The notes below the pieces were generated by a model. It worked only from the letters and a program-made list of their open reading frames with translations, ran no database searches and was not told the origin of the DNA. The position numbers were made by a program, and so were the translations under genes. Below, piece by piece: positions 38,136-48,325 of a stretch of 64,000 nucleotides of DNA. Within the stretch, counting starts at the first letter, position 1; each line of letters starts with the position of its first letter. Source of the stretch: Enterobacter chuandaensis (GTDB lineage Bacteria; Pseudomonadota; Gammaproteobacteria; Enterobacterales; Enterobacteriaceae); NCBI RefSeq assembly GCF_003594915.1, contig NZ_QZCS01000002.1:186001-250000 (forward strand), in the 5' to 3' direction.

Positions 38136-38834
38136 TTAACCTCGAAATTCCTCAAGCTTTTTAATCTGCCGCCCTTCCCCGTCGAAATTCTCCGCCGCCA
38201 GCCAGGCGCGCAGCTCCGCATCCCTTTGCGGCCATTCGCCGTCAATAATCGAGAGCATATCGCTGTCGCGGGTGCGCCCTTTACGCACCAGCTTCTGGCG
38301 CATTCGCCCTTCCCAGACAAAGCCCAGCCGCTCGGCCGCGTTGCGAGAAGCGGTGTTCATCGAATCGCACTTCCACTCCAGCCGCCGGTAGCCGTGTTCA
38401 AACGCATTTTTCAGCAACAGCCACACCGTTTCGGTGCCCATCCGGGTACCTTTCATCTTCCGCGACCAGGTCACGTGGCCGATCTCCACCGATCCCAGCA
38501 GCCGCTCGTTAGCCATATAGCTCACCAGCCCCACCGCTTTTTCAGTGCGTAAATCGATCACCGCATAAGGGACCAGATCGTCATCCATCACCTTGCCGAG
38601 CACCCAGTGCGCGGTGGCTTCCACGCTTTCAGGCTGCGTGCTGGCAAGCCACGTCCAGTCGCTGTCGTCGCCCAACGCGTAGGCTTCATAGAGATCGGCC
38701 GCGTGGCGATCGGCATCCAGCGGCTCCAGACGGCAGTACTGGCCGAACAGCGGCGTGCGGGTTAACGCCCGCGCGCCTTTCCAGCCTGGAACGATATCGT
38801 TAACGGTTTGACCATGTTGATTGATTTCGGGCAC
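38136..38834 (-). CDS. GNAT-family N-acetyltransferase
   Basis: This 232-residue protein has a RimJ/RimL-type acetyltransferase domain: LEPLDADRHAADLYEA, the beta-strand block VGLVSYMANERLLGSVEIGHVTWSRKMKGTRMGTE with the acetyl-CoA pocket, and SRNAAERLGFVWEGRMRQ. I start at GTG 38834 (PEINQHGQTVNDIVPGWKG) because GGGAG lies eight bases upstream, whereas the longer frame to 38930 runs through a REP element. The acceptor substrate is unknown. It faces betA convergently across the hairpin repeat. Confidence 0.8.
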   Translation of the reverse strand: MPEINQHGQTVNDIVPGWKGARALTRTPLFGQYCRLEPLDADRHAADLYEAYALGDDSDWTWLASTQPESVEATAHWVLGKVMDDDLVPYAVIDLRTEKAVGLVSYMANERLLGSVEIGHVTWSRKMKGTRMGTETVWLLLKNAFEHGYRRLEWKCDSMNTASRNAAERLGFVWEGRMRQKLVRKGRTRDSDMLSIIDGEWPQRDAELRAWLAAENFDGEGRQIKKLEEFRG

Positions 38835-38903
38835 GGCGATGACTCCCTGAAAGGTAAGGAGTTTGTTATAGCAGGTTAAAAAGCGGGCGAAAAGAGAGGA
38901 TTT

Positions 38904-38937
38904 ACAGGCCGGGTAACGTGGAACCGCCACCCGGCAT
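38904..38937. repeat. Single REP element
   Basis: ACAGGCCGGGTAACGTGG-AACCGCCACCCGGCAT, a somewhat degenerate REP hairpin. It lies just after the stop of the cold-shock-domain gene, upstream of the GNAT gene on the same strand. Confidence 0.7.
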
Positions 38938-38941
38938 AGAA

Positions 38942-39415
38942 TTACTTCAGCAGCTTGACCGTCGCGTCGATGTCGATTTCATCTTCGGTAAAGATCATCG
39001 TCGTGTTCTGGAAGGTAGTGATCGCCAGCTTCTTCACCGTACGCATTTCGCCCGGCTTCTTGTCGGATTTTGGTTTGATGCTGTTCATCAGCAGCCCCAC
39101 CGACAGCACCGCGTTCTCTTTGTCGATTTTGGTATCAACGGGCTCTTCTTCGCTGAATACCACGAAGGATTTGATCGAGGTGAGCTTCACGCGCTCGCCC
39201 GCAATATAGAGGTGCTTACTTTCGGGGATCACCTTCACCGCATAGGCGGAGAGGCCTTTAGTATTGGTGGTTGGCTCGAAGGTCACCGCAGCGTCTTTCT
39301 TAATCAGATCGGGGTTCGCGACCTTAATCACATGAAAATAGCGGTTGTCGCCGTTTTCATCTTTGATAAATCCAAAGCCTTTATCTTTAAACCACGTTGT
39401 GATTGTACCGTTCAT
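38942..39415 (-). CDS. Cold-shock-domain protein with an extra C-terminal domain
   Basis: The 157-residue product starts with a cold-shock-like fold: MNGTITTWFKDKGFGFIKDENGDNRYFHVIKV, in which KGFGFI is the RNP1-like strand and YFHV replaces the usual FFH RNP2-like segment. The remaining 90 residues (LYIAGERVKLTSIKSFVVFSEEEP to the end) are not a standard Csp region and I do not recognise them. Typical CspA proteins are about 70 residues, so this is a two-domain member that probably binds single-stranded nucleic acid. It appears monocistronic. Confidence 0.7.
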   Translation of the reverse strand: MNGTITTWFKDKGFGFIKDENGDNRYFHVIKVANPDLIKKDAAVTFEPTTNTKGLSAYAVKVIPESKHLYIAGERVKLTSIKSFVVFSEEEPVDTKIDKENAVLSVGLLMNSIKPKSDKKPGEMRTVKKLAITTFQNTTMIFTEDEIDIDATVKLLK

Positions 39416-39490
39416 CGCTGTTACCGCCTGTCAGATCGTAATGACTAAAGTTTTGCAGCGCGCAGTGTAATGCACAATGGCGGAGGAGAC

Positions 39491-39519
39491 AAAAAAAAGC
39501 CCCTGCACGGAGGCAGGGG
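39491..39519 (-). terminator. Rho-independent terminator of the budABC operon
   Basis: Read on the minus strand, the 7-bp stem CCCCTGC/GCAGGGG (39519-39513 with 39506-39500) around a 6-base loop is followed by GC and eight T residues. It lies about 35 bases after the budC stop. Confidence 0.88.
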
Positions 39520-39553
39520 AAAACTCATGTCAGAGCTTTTTAGTATTGTGTAT

Positions 39554-42024
<2,471 letters not shown>

Positions 42025-42037
42025 GGTAGTACTCCTG

Positions 42038-42820
42038 TTAATTTTCGACGGCGCGGATAGCCGCATCAAGGTTGCTGGGGTGCAGGTTGGCCTGTAAAAA
42101 CGCGCTGTCGGCGGGCAGGTCAATCATCAGCTTGTGAATTTCACCGAAGGTGAGCACGCCGCTCTCCAGCTGGTAGTCGAGCAGGTGGCCACCGCCCTGA
42201 CGATCGTCGGTGATGAAATGCTCGTGATAGCCCGCCACGTTGATGCCCTGCATATGCTGCGGCGTGCGGAACCCGACCAGCACCCCTTCGCGCTGGTTAA
42301 ATCGGAACACCGGCTGGTCGTCCAGCACGTCGGTCATCGCCCGGTACGGCGGCGTCTGGCGCGGCACCGTGCGGGTGTGGGCGTGGCGGAAGTTGCCGTC
42401 GATGCGCAGCGCGCAGAACAGGTTATCGGAGGGGATCTGCTGGTCGATGACGTCGTGGATCTGCTGGCGGCTGACCGGCCCGTCGAAGGTTTTGCGGTAC
42501 TGGGGCTGGAACCAGGTCATCACCGCGAACGGCGTTTTCTGCTCCGGCTTCGCAGCCCGGGCGCTGCCGTCGGCGCGCAGCTGGTATACCTGGCTGCTGA
42601 AGGCAATCATTTCGCCGTCCAGCTCGTTAAAGGTGCCGAGGCCAAAATCACCGTGTGCCAGCAGGTCGGCGATGGTGGTCTCCCCTTCGTAGACGCCGCT
42701 TAGCAGGGCGCTCATTAGCGATGTCTGATAGATCACGCTGTCAGGATGCTGAGCCGAGAACCCGCGCAGGGTCTCGCACAAGCTCGCCTCACAGTCGCAG
42801 GCAGATGAATGCATCATCAT
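42038..42820 (-). CDS. budA: Alpha-acetolactate decarboxylase BudA
   Basis: This 260-residue enzyme decarboxylates acetolactate to acetoin. The C-terminal metal site is visible: [24 protein letters not shown] contains the clustered histidines. [23 protein letters not shown] near residue 60 is the family hallmark. Three adjacent ATG codons are possible; 42820 gives the Enterobacter/Klebsiella length and has GAGGA five bases upstream. It is the first gene of budABC, divergent from budR. Confidence 0.95.
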   Translation of the reverse strand: MMMHSSACDCEASLCETLRGFSAQHPDSVIYQTSLMSALLSGVYEGETTIADLLAHGDFGLGTFNELDGEMIAFSSQVYQLRADGSARAAKPEQKTPFAVMTWFQPQYRKTFDGPVSRQQIHDVIDQQIPSDNLFCALRIDGNFRHAHTRTVPRQTPPYRAMTDVLDDQPVFRFNQREGVLVGFRTPQHMQGINVAGYHEHFITDDRQGGGHLLDYQLESGVLTFGEIHKLMIDLPADSAFLQANLHPSNLDAAIRAVEN

Positions 42821-42922
42821 GCTGGTCCTCTTCAACTTTATTTAGAAAGGTTAAATAAATGTTGACCCGATTCAGCAGAGAGTTCCAATATAGAAACCAT
42901 GCTGGTTTGAGACGTTTTAGAT

Positions 42923-43804
42923 ATGGAACTTCGTTATCTGCGGTATTTTGTCGCCGTTGCACGCGAGCGACACTTCACCAAAGCGGCCAAAGCGCTGGGT
43001 ATTTCACAGCCTCCTCTGAGTCAGCAGATCAAACGGCTCGAAGAGGAAGTGGGTACGCCGCTGTTCAGGCGCCTGACGCGTGGCGTGGAGCTGACCGAGG
43101 CGGGAGAGGCCTTCTATGAGGACGCCTGTAAGCTCCTGGCGCTGAGCGACGCCGCGCTGGAGAAAGCCCGGGGCATCGCGCGCGGGCTGAACGGCAGCCT
43201 GTCGATTGGGATCACCAGCTCTGACGCTTTTCATCCCAAAATTTTTGCGCTGATTCGCCAGTTTCAGGTGCAGAACATGGCGGTGCAGGTTCACCAGGTG
43301 GAAGCCAATATGTCGTCGCTGACGACGATGCTGGCGGAGGGTGAGCTGGATATCGCCTTTGTGCGCCTGCCGTGCGAGAGCAGTAAGGTGTTCGAATTAA
43401 AAATCCTTGACCGGGAGCCGATGGTGGTGGCGCTGCATCGCGACCATCCGCTGGCGGCGTGCGATTCGCTGACGTTAGAGCAGCTTCGGGATACGCCGGT
43501 GGTGTTGTTCCCGCAGGAAGTCGCGCCGGGCCTGTATGACCGGGTTTACGGCTGCTGCGAGCGGGCCGGAATAAACGTGCAGCGCGCATTGCAGTCGTCG
43601 CAGCTTTCGTCGTCCCTGAGCATGGTCTCCGCCGGCGGCGGGTTCGCGCTGGTACCGAAATCCATGGCGGCCATTTCGCCGCCGAATGTCACCTATCACG
43701 CGCTGAGCTCACCGGAGCTTTATACCGATATCGCGCTCTGCTGGCGGCGCTTCGAACGTTCGCGAACGGTGAAGCGGTTTCTGGCGATGATGAGCGAGGG
43801 GTAG
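42923..43804 (+). CDS. budR: LysR-family regulator BudR of the acetoin operon
   Basis: The 293-residue LysR protein has an N-terminal winged helix-turn-helix (MELRYLRYFVAVARERHFTKAAKALGISQPPLSQQIKRLEEEVG) and a substrate-binding domain beginning near residue 93 (LSIGITSSDAFHPK). BudR activates budABC in response to acetate and low pH in related species. The divergent 102-base region shared with budA is where it should bind. I did not identify one unambiguous T-N11-A site in it. Confidence 0.93.
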   Translation: MELRYLRYFVAVARERHFTKAAKALGISQPPLSQQIKRLEEEVGTPLFRRLTRGVELTEAGEAFYEDACKLLALSDAALEKARGIARGLNGSLSIGITSSDAFHPKIFALIRQFQVQNMAVQVHQVEANMSSLTTMLAEGELDIAFVRLPCESSKVFELKILDREPMVVALHRDHPLAACDSLTLEQLRDTPVVLFPQEVAPGLYDRVYGCCERAGINVQRALQSSQLSSSLSMVSAGGGFALVPKSMAAISPPNVTYHALSSPELYTDIALCWRRFERSRTVKRFLAMMSEG

Positions 43805-43814
43805 CTACGGTGCG

Positions 43815-43922
43815 GCTGTGCCCGGCGGCGCTGCGCTTGCACGGGCCTACGGTTCGTGTCGCGGGTTGGTTGGCTTGTTCGCGGTTTTGTAGGCCGGGTA
43901 AGGCGTAGCCGCCACCCGGCAA
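43815..43922. repeat. REP pair (BIME-like) after budR
   Basis: GCCCGGCGGCGCTGCGC...GGGCCTAC (43815-43852) is followed after about 35 bases by GTAGGCCGGGTAAGGCGTAG...CCACCCGGC (43889-43920) in the opposite orientation. It marks the left edge of the accessory block. The remaining 43923-44041 shows no gene. Confidence 0.8.
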
Positions 43923-44041
43923 TGCCCTTCTGGAAGCCGCCTCGCAAACTTTTAAGCAACCTTATGTAATTCAGGGTTATCCCCTTTCCTTCCTTTTTTC
44001 ACCGCCGTAAAGTGCCTGCGTTGCGGTACATCCGTAACCGG

Positions 44042-44229
44042 GCGTAGGAACCCGTATAACATGGCACGACAATTATTTTTGTCGCGACAGCGCTCATCCC
44101 GTTAAAATACGGTCGCGCTGGCGGAGCAACCGAAAGGTTGGCCGCTTTGTCATGTGCGGTATTCCTACCTCCGTCAGCGCTACCACCCATGAGCGTAGGA
44201 ACTTATGTGGTGGTCTGGAGTATGTTTAA
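44042..44229 (+). other. P4-like leader with A-B-C complementarity and a short Ash-like reading frame
   Basis: GCGTAGGAAC occurs twice, at 44042-44051 and 44193-44202. Between them TTCCTAC (44162-44168) is complementary to GTAGGAA in both copies. This matches the seqA-seqB-seqC scheme of the phage P4 immunity region, in which a small CI RNA carries seqB and pairs with flanking seqA or seqC to force early termination. A frame open from 44038 ends at 44229; its last 25 codons from ATG 44152 read MCGIPTSVSATTHERRNLC and onward to GGLEYV, reminiscent of Ash-type leader proteins of P4-like satellites. The stem GGCGGAGCAACCGAAAGGTTGGCCGC lies in between. The identification is by pattern and memory. 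Confidence 0.42.
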
Positions 44230-44242
44230 AAAGGAAAATCAC

Positions 44243-44698
44243 ATGACAACTATCCCTTCCCTGTCTTACGCGCTTTCTGAGGAAAGTGCTGTTCATCATC
44301 TTCTCCTCCTGCAACTGCCTGAGTCTGCGGATCTCTTTGAACTGGCTGACGCCTGCACTGCGTATGTGAGCGTGCTGGTTGAAACGGACGACACAGTGAC
44401 ATTCACCACGCTTTGCGAGCGACTGCTGGCTGCGCTGAAGCGGCTGCGCGAGTGCTGTGACTCAGAACTTCCGCCGTATCTGGTTGAACGGCTCATTGCC
44501 GGGGAAAAGATCGCCTCCTGCGTGCCGGAATGCTGGCAAGAAACGGCGCTACAGGTGGACTATGCCGTGGCGTTAACGCTGGCAGTAATGGGCGGGACGT
44601 TGCCTGCGAGCGTGGCGAAAGAGCTCACCGGGCTGTTGCATGATATGGTCTGGCTGTTGGCGGAGTTTGTGAAAGAGCCTTATATAACGGCGCACTGA
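44243..44698 (+). CDS. Hypothetical protein of a P4-like satellite remnant
   Basis: The 151-residue protein is mostly helical and leucine-rich (AVHHLLLLQLPESADLFELADACTAYVSVL), with several cysteines (CERLL, RECCDSELPPYLVERL, CVPECW). I do not recognise a family. ATG 44243 follows AAGGA at an ideal distance, directly after the Ash-like frame ends at 44229. This order (leader frame, short gap, small helical protein) recalls the start of the P4 left operon. The longer frame to 44138 overlaps that leader in another frame. No phage integrase, primase or capsid gene is present nearby. Confidence 0.55.
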   Translation: MTTIPSLSYALSEESAVHHLLLLQLPESADLFELADACTAYVSVLVETDDTVTFTTLCERLLAALKRLRECCDSELPPYLVERLIAGEKIASCVPECWQETALQVDYAVALTLAVMGGTLPASVAKELTGLLHDMVWLLAEFVKEPYITAH

Positions 44699-44711
44699 GG
44701 CGGGTGATGGG

Positions 44712-44753
44712 AGGCCGGGGTTCTGCTGGGTAAAAAAGCAGGACTTCGGCCTT
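44712..44753. terminator. Long hairpin after the 151-residue gene
   Basis: AGGCCGGGGTTCTGC (44712-44726) pairs with GCAGGACTTCGGCCT (44738-44752) over 15 base pairs, with G-U pairs, around an 11-base A-rich loop. It begins 13 bases after the stop. There is no real U-tract, so termination is plausible but unproven. Confidence 0.5.
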
Positions 44754-44777
44754 ACTAAAAGTACAGAGTTGTTTGTT

Positions 44778-44812
44778 GAATGTCCGTTAAGAGCGAGGAG
44801 CAGACGCTAGCA
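44778..44812 (+). repeat. Degenerate GAATGTCCG repeat, left of the Septu pair
   Basis: GAATGTCCG (44778-44786), then GAGCAGACGCTAGCA (44798-44812). It resembles, in inverted orientation, the better preserved element at 47165-47200 on the other side of ptuAB. The rest of 44813-44970 holds no gene. Confidence 0.35.
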
Positions 44813-44970
44813 CTAATCTTTTAACAATGAAAAAACACTAATAAAGCCATGATATTTCATTGTGTTTATACCTCGTTACTCTGCTTTTAGTTTTCTAATA
44901 AAAGCGGAAAGTGAAAGATGTCTTTCCGCAACCCAGCTCTGCCCTACTCCTCAGCCGCACCTAGAGATCT

Positions 44971-45729
44971 TCACAAGTTTTCGCTAGTGTATTCCTGCAG
45001 ACGTCGCTTGGCTTCCTGATATATTTCAGAATTAGCGAGCAGATAGGTGCAAAAGTTTGAGAGTCTCGCGCTAGGCTGCGACAGCTCTTCAATCGTGCGT
45101 AGCGCATCGTTTATCTTTCCTGCTCGTTTTTGCTTATTTGGTGAAGTACGTGCTAGGTCAAACTCTTCCATTGCCTCACGGATGTCAGCTTCAAAAATGC
45201 GAAAGCTTACTAAAATATCTCCTCTTGCCGAAAAAAGTCTTTTGTCCGACAATCCACACACTTCAATGGTTTTTTTTGCAATGTCATGATTGACCCCTGC
45301 TTTGGGCTCAATCATTATATCTGTATACGTAAAACAATCACAGGGGTCAAGATCATAAGGGTTTATTATTGGCTGTTGCTGCGTGTCGTGATTAAGTTTT
45401 TTGTTATTACATGCCTTACAACTATAAAGGAGGTTTGTCCACTCAAAGGCTTTATTCGTATATATAGATTTTGGATGGAAGTGTTCAACCTCAGCAAAAC
45501 CAGTTTCTGCAGGGATGCCTTCGCAAAAAGCACATTTATTAAAAGAACTTTCTTTCAGTGTGTTACGTATATCATCATGACGATAATGCTTTAATGCTGC
45601 CTCTTTTTCAGGGGCTGGTATTTTCTTGTACTCATTATACTTATCGACCAGTTCCATAATACACTGGGTCCATGCTGCTCGATTGTCACATAAAATCTGT
45701 GGTTCAGGTGGTCTAATCAATTTAATCAT
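44971..45729 (-). CDS. ptuB: Septu-type HNH nuclease PtuB
   Basis: This 252-residue protein has an HNH nuclease core bounded by zinc-binding cysteines: CAFCEG (C66, C69), then FAEVEHFHPKS (E82, H83, H85) and LLYSCKACNNKKLN (C104, C107, N108). This is the TIGR02646-like PtuB pattern of Septu anti-phage systems, also seen in retrons of the Ec78 kind. It starts within the last codons of ptuA (8-base overlap in AATGATTAA), so the two proteins are coupled. It would cleave DNA when released or activated by PtuA. No reverse transcriptase or msr-msd-like sequence is nearby. Confidence 0.78.
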   Translation of the reverse strand: MIKLIRPPEPQILCDNRAAWTQCIMELVDKYNEYKKIPAPEKEAALKHYRHDDIRNTLKESSFNKCAFCEGIPAETGFAEVEHFHPKSIYTNKAFEWTNLLYSCKACNNKKLNHDTQQQPIINPYDLDPCDCFTYTDIMIEPKAGVNHDIAKKTIEVCGLSDKRLFSARGDILVSFRIFEADIREAMEEFDLARTSPNKQKRAGKINDALRTIEELSQPSARLSNFCTYLLANSEIYQEAKRRLQEYTSENL

Positions 45730-46960
45730 TTGCTTTTGCCTCCATGCCTGCTATGCGGGTCTTGAGTATGATTAACACCGCATCACCCGGATGGCTGATA
45801 GATTCAAGGCGGGCGTAGTTTTCTTTGAGAGCATCAAGGTTATTCTCCTTGATGTTTTCATAGCAAGATTTCACCAGCATTTCATAATCTTTATTGTCAA
45901 GACTTATCACGCCCATTAGCTCAGTCAAAATTAAATCGGTACTCCAACCTGAATATGCTTTATCCGAAGTTTGAAATTCATATATTTCATCCGGATATGA
46001 TGGTGGAAGCATGATAATTTCATTTTCTTTCGCTGAGGCTAAAAGATGGGGAGAGTGAGTTGTCACAATGAATTGTATATTAGGGAATATTGCCGCAATG
46101 CCTTGCCTTACAGTCAACTGCCATTCCGGGTGAAGGTGATTGTCCAGCTCATCTATTAGCACAGTTCCACATGCTGTTGTTACATCTCTTTCACCTACTG
46201 GTAAGCAAGCTTCTATCCATTCAAATATTGCAATAATAATGTATAAAATGGCCTGAAACCCTGATGAAAGTTCCTCAAGGAAGCATTCTTTTCCATAAAT
46301 TGAAAATACAGGCTCAAGATCACGACCCGTCTCTAAATACTGAAATTCACTGTTGAATGGCCCAATTATTGGTAACGATTTGATCAAGTGCTCCCAGTTT
46401 GCCTTTTCCTCTTCCGCCCAAGATTTATCAATAACAAAGTATCGATTAATTAGCCATTGCTTTATGTCTCGCGAAGAATTATTGTAAAGAGAGTTTAATG
46501 CATTATTACAATACTCGTTAATGCTTCCTTGGCTGTCTTTCTCTCTGGTAACACCGTTTATGGTTTTATAGGCAATTTTTCTCTGTGCACCGATAACTAA
46601 GGGCGGTAGTTTGTATCTAGTTTTAACATCACTAACATGTAATGACTGACGACCCTCTTCAGAAGGCGGGGTTATATAAATGCGTAGCTGGTCACCTCTA
46701 TATTTTTTGGCTCGTAAAAACCCCGGACCTAAACCGAATCTATATCTTTCATCATATTCGCTTACATCTATCCAGTACTCACTATCATCTTGGTGCCTGG
46801 AATATTCACCATTCCAGTTTAAACAGTGCGCAATGGCTGCAAGAATAGATGTCTTACCGCAACCATTAGGGCCTGTGATAAAGTTAAACCGGTCATTAAA
46901 TTTAACATTAACTTCAGGAAATCGTTTAATGTTTTTAACATGCAATCGTTCTATCGGCAT
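45722..46960 (-). CDS. ptuA: Septu-type ATPase PtuA
   Basis: This 412-residue ABC/SMC-like AAA ATPase starts MPIERLHVKNIKRFPEVNVKF. Walker A is GPNGCGKTS (residues 30-38), the signature-like LEELSSGFQAIL lies at 229-239, Walker B with catalytic glutamate is TVLIDELDNHLHPEW (D270, E271) and the H-loop is VTTHSPHLLAS (H302). These are the features of OLD/AAA_21-type ATPases such as PtuA, which binds PtuB and senses phage infection. ATG 46960 has AAGGA upstream. The gene is AT-rich compared with budR and ybdK on either side, consistent with horizontal acquisition. Confidence 0.8.
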   Translation of the reverse strand: MPIERLHVKNIKRFPEVNVKFNDRFNFITGPNGCGKTSILAAIAHCLNWNGEYSRHQDDSEYWIDVSEYDERYRFGLGPGFLRAKKYRGDQLRIYITPPSEEGRQSLHVSDVKTRYKLPPLVIGAQRKIAYKTINGVTREKDSQGSINEYCNNALNSLYNNSSRDIKQWLINRYFVIDKSWAEEEKANWEHLIKSLPIIGPFNSEFQYLETGRDLEPVFSIYGKECFLEELSSGFQAILYIIIAIFEWIEACLPVGERDVTTACGTVLIDELDNHLHPEWQLTVRQGIAAIFPNIQFIVTTHSPHLLASAKENEIIMLPPSYPDEIYEFQTSDKAYSGWSTDLILTELMGVISLDNKDYEMLVKSCYENIKENNLDALKENYARLESISHPGDAVLIILKTRIAGMEAKAND

Positions 46961-47164
46961 TATTCATTCCTTAAATGATGTAACAAATTAATATAATAAA
47001 AAATCAAAGATACGATATATCTTAGAAGTTCAATCGCAACATTTTACACTAAACCACGCCTTAATGTCTGGGTGGAAATGACAGAGAGCGTTGAATACTA
47101 TGTGGTCTTTGTGACTCAACAAGTTTGATATGAATCTGCGTTATGTTGATTAACAGGACTAAAG

Positions 47165-47200
47165 TTAGCAACGTCCGCTTCTGGCACAGAGCGGACATTC
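47165..47200 (-). repeat. GTCCGCT hairpin repeat, right of the Septu pair
   Basis: GTCCGCT (47173-47179) and AGCGGAC (47190-47196) flank TTCTGGCACAG, bounded by TTAGCAAC on the left and ATTC on the right. A degenerate inverted copy lies at 44778. Otherwise 46961-47246 contains only an AT-rich ptuA promoter region and no gene. Confidence 0.4.
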
Positions 47201-47246
47201 ATATTCATCACCCTTCCTCTCTATCGGCCCGCCGCCACTCTCAGGT

Positions 47247-47333
47247 ATGAATGCGTTCATCACCATGTTCCGAAAAGCGATGGGCAGCACGCCCGCCCAC
47301 TACTTTGCCGAACGGAAAAACAGCGGCCGTTAG
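47247..47333 (+). pseudogene. C-terminal remnant of an AraC-family regulator
   Basis: The 28 codons read MNAFITMFRKAMGSTPAHYF and end AERKNSGR before a TAG at 47331. The MNAFITMFRKAMGSTPAHYF segment is the end of the second helix-turn-helix of AraC/XylS proteins, where normally GYES precedes it. Upstream, the frame loses similarity within a few codons and no start signal is present, so only the tail of a deleted gene remains. It marks the right-hand edge of the accessory block and overlaps the stop of the convergent reductase gene. Confidence 0.65.
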
Positions 47334-48220
47334 CCAGGCCCCTCGCTCCCCGCCGCCAGCAGCGGCACCACTACCTCGCTGATGGGCACCGAAATCCCGT
47401 GCTTACGGCCGTAGCGCTGAATCACGCCGTTGCGGATATCCCACTCCATCGGGCGATCCGCCTGACGGTCGGCGAGGATCGACGTGCCAAGGTCCTCAGG
47501 CGCACGCTGGAAGTTCGCCATGATCTCCTGGGCCACCGCATCGTCCAGCGTCGCCCCCTCGGCGCGGGCGACGGTAAGCCCCTCGCGCAGGTAAGCCAGC
47601 GCAAGCTCGGTGATATCCTCGCGCCTGAACATCCCTGCGCGGCGGTTGGCCAGCACCATCAGCCCGGCGACCGCGTTTTGCAGCAGCTTGCGCCAGGCGA
47701 CGGTGGCGAAGTCTGCCGAGAGCTCAACCGCGCAGCGCGTACCGCGAAGCGCCTCAACCACCCGCTGCGCCTGCGGCACGTCCGGCAGCGTCAGGCGCGG
47801 CTTCGCCCGCAGCCACACGGAGGCATCCGGCTCGCGCTGGGCCGGGAACCAGACCACCGACGGCAGCACCGTCGCGCCATTGACCAAAGGCTCAAGCTGG
47901 GCTTTTTGCTCCACGCCGTTTTGCAGCGCACAGACCACGGTGTGTTCATCGCACAGGGCCCGCAGCCATCCGGCGCTGTCGACATTTTGCGTCGTTTTTA
48001 CCGCCACAAAAACGAGATCGACGGGGCGCGTAATGACGGACGGATCGGTCAATACCGGACCGGGCACGACAGTTTCGCCCTCGTCGTGGCGCAGGCGCAG
48101 TTCCGGATGCGCAGTGCGTCCGCACAGCAGCGGCGTGCGGCCCGCGTCATGCAATACCGCGGCAATGGTGGTCCCGATTGCGCCAGGCCCAATCAGCGCA
48201 ATCACTGGATTGTCAGACAT
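47330..48220 (-). CDS. Ketopantoate reductase (ApbA/PanE)-like oxidoreductase
   Basis: The 296-residue protein has the NADPH-binding start VIALIGPGAIGTTIAAVL, the family middle VFVAVKTTQNVDSAG and ALQNGVEQ, and the C-terminal substrate domain with WRKLLQNAVAGLMVLANRRAGM. In PanE the corresponding KLxxNxxxN motif holds the catalytic lysine. True E. coli PanE lies elsewhere beside yajQ, so this is a paralogue whose oxo-acid substrate is not evident. It reads away from ybdK. Confidence 0.82.
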   Translation of the reverse strand: MSDNPVIALIGPGAIGTTIAAVLHDAGRTPLLCGRTAHPELRLRHDEGETVVPGPVLTDPSVITRPVDLVFVAVKTTQNVDSAGWLRALCDEHTVVCALQNGVEQKAQLEPLVNGATVLPSVVWFPAQREPDASVWLRAKPRLTLPDVPQAQRVVEALRGTRCAVELSADFATVAWRKLLQNAVAGLMVLANRRAGMFRREDITELALAYLREGLTVARAEGATLDDAVAQEIMANFQRAPEDLGTSILADRQADRPMEWDIRNGVIQRYGRKHGISVPISEVVVPLLAAGSEGPG

Positions 48221-48325
48221 GGTTAACTCCCCTTTTCGCTAAGCCTGCTAACAGTTATACCACCCTGAAAAGTGAGCGCCACGTCGTTGTCTATACTCAA
48301 CACACAACAGACAACGGAGTGCGCC

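Noticed and set aside
44971..46960. Retron Ec78-type system
   Set aside because: PtuA and PtuB are present but there is no reverse transcriptase frame and no msr-msd-like structure on either side.
43805..47333. Intact P4-like satellite prophage
   Set aside because: No integrase, primase, psu/sid-like gene or attachment-site tRNA was found; only a leader region and one small gene resemble such elements.
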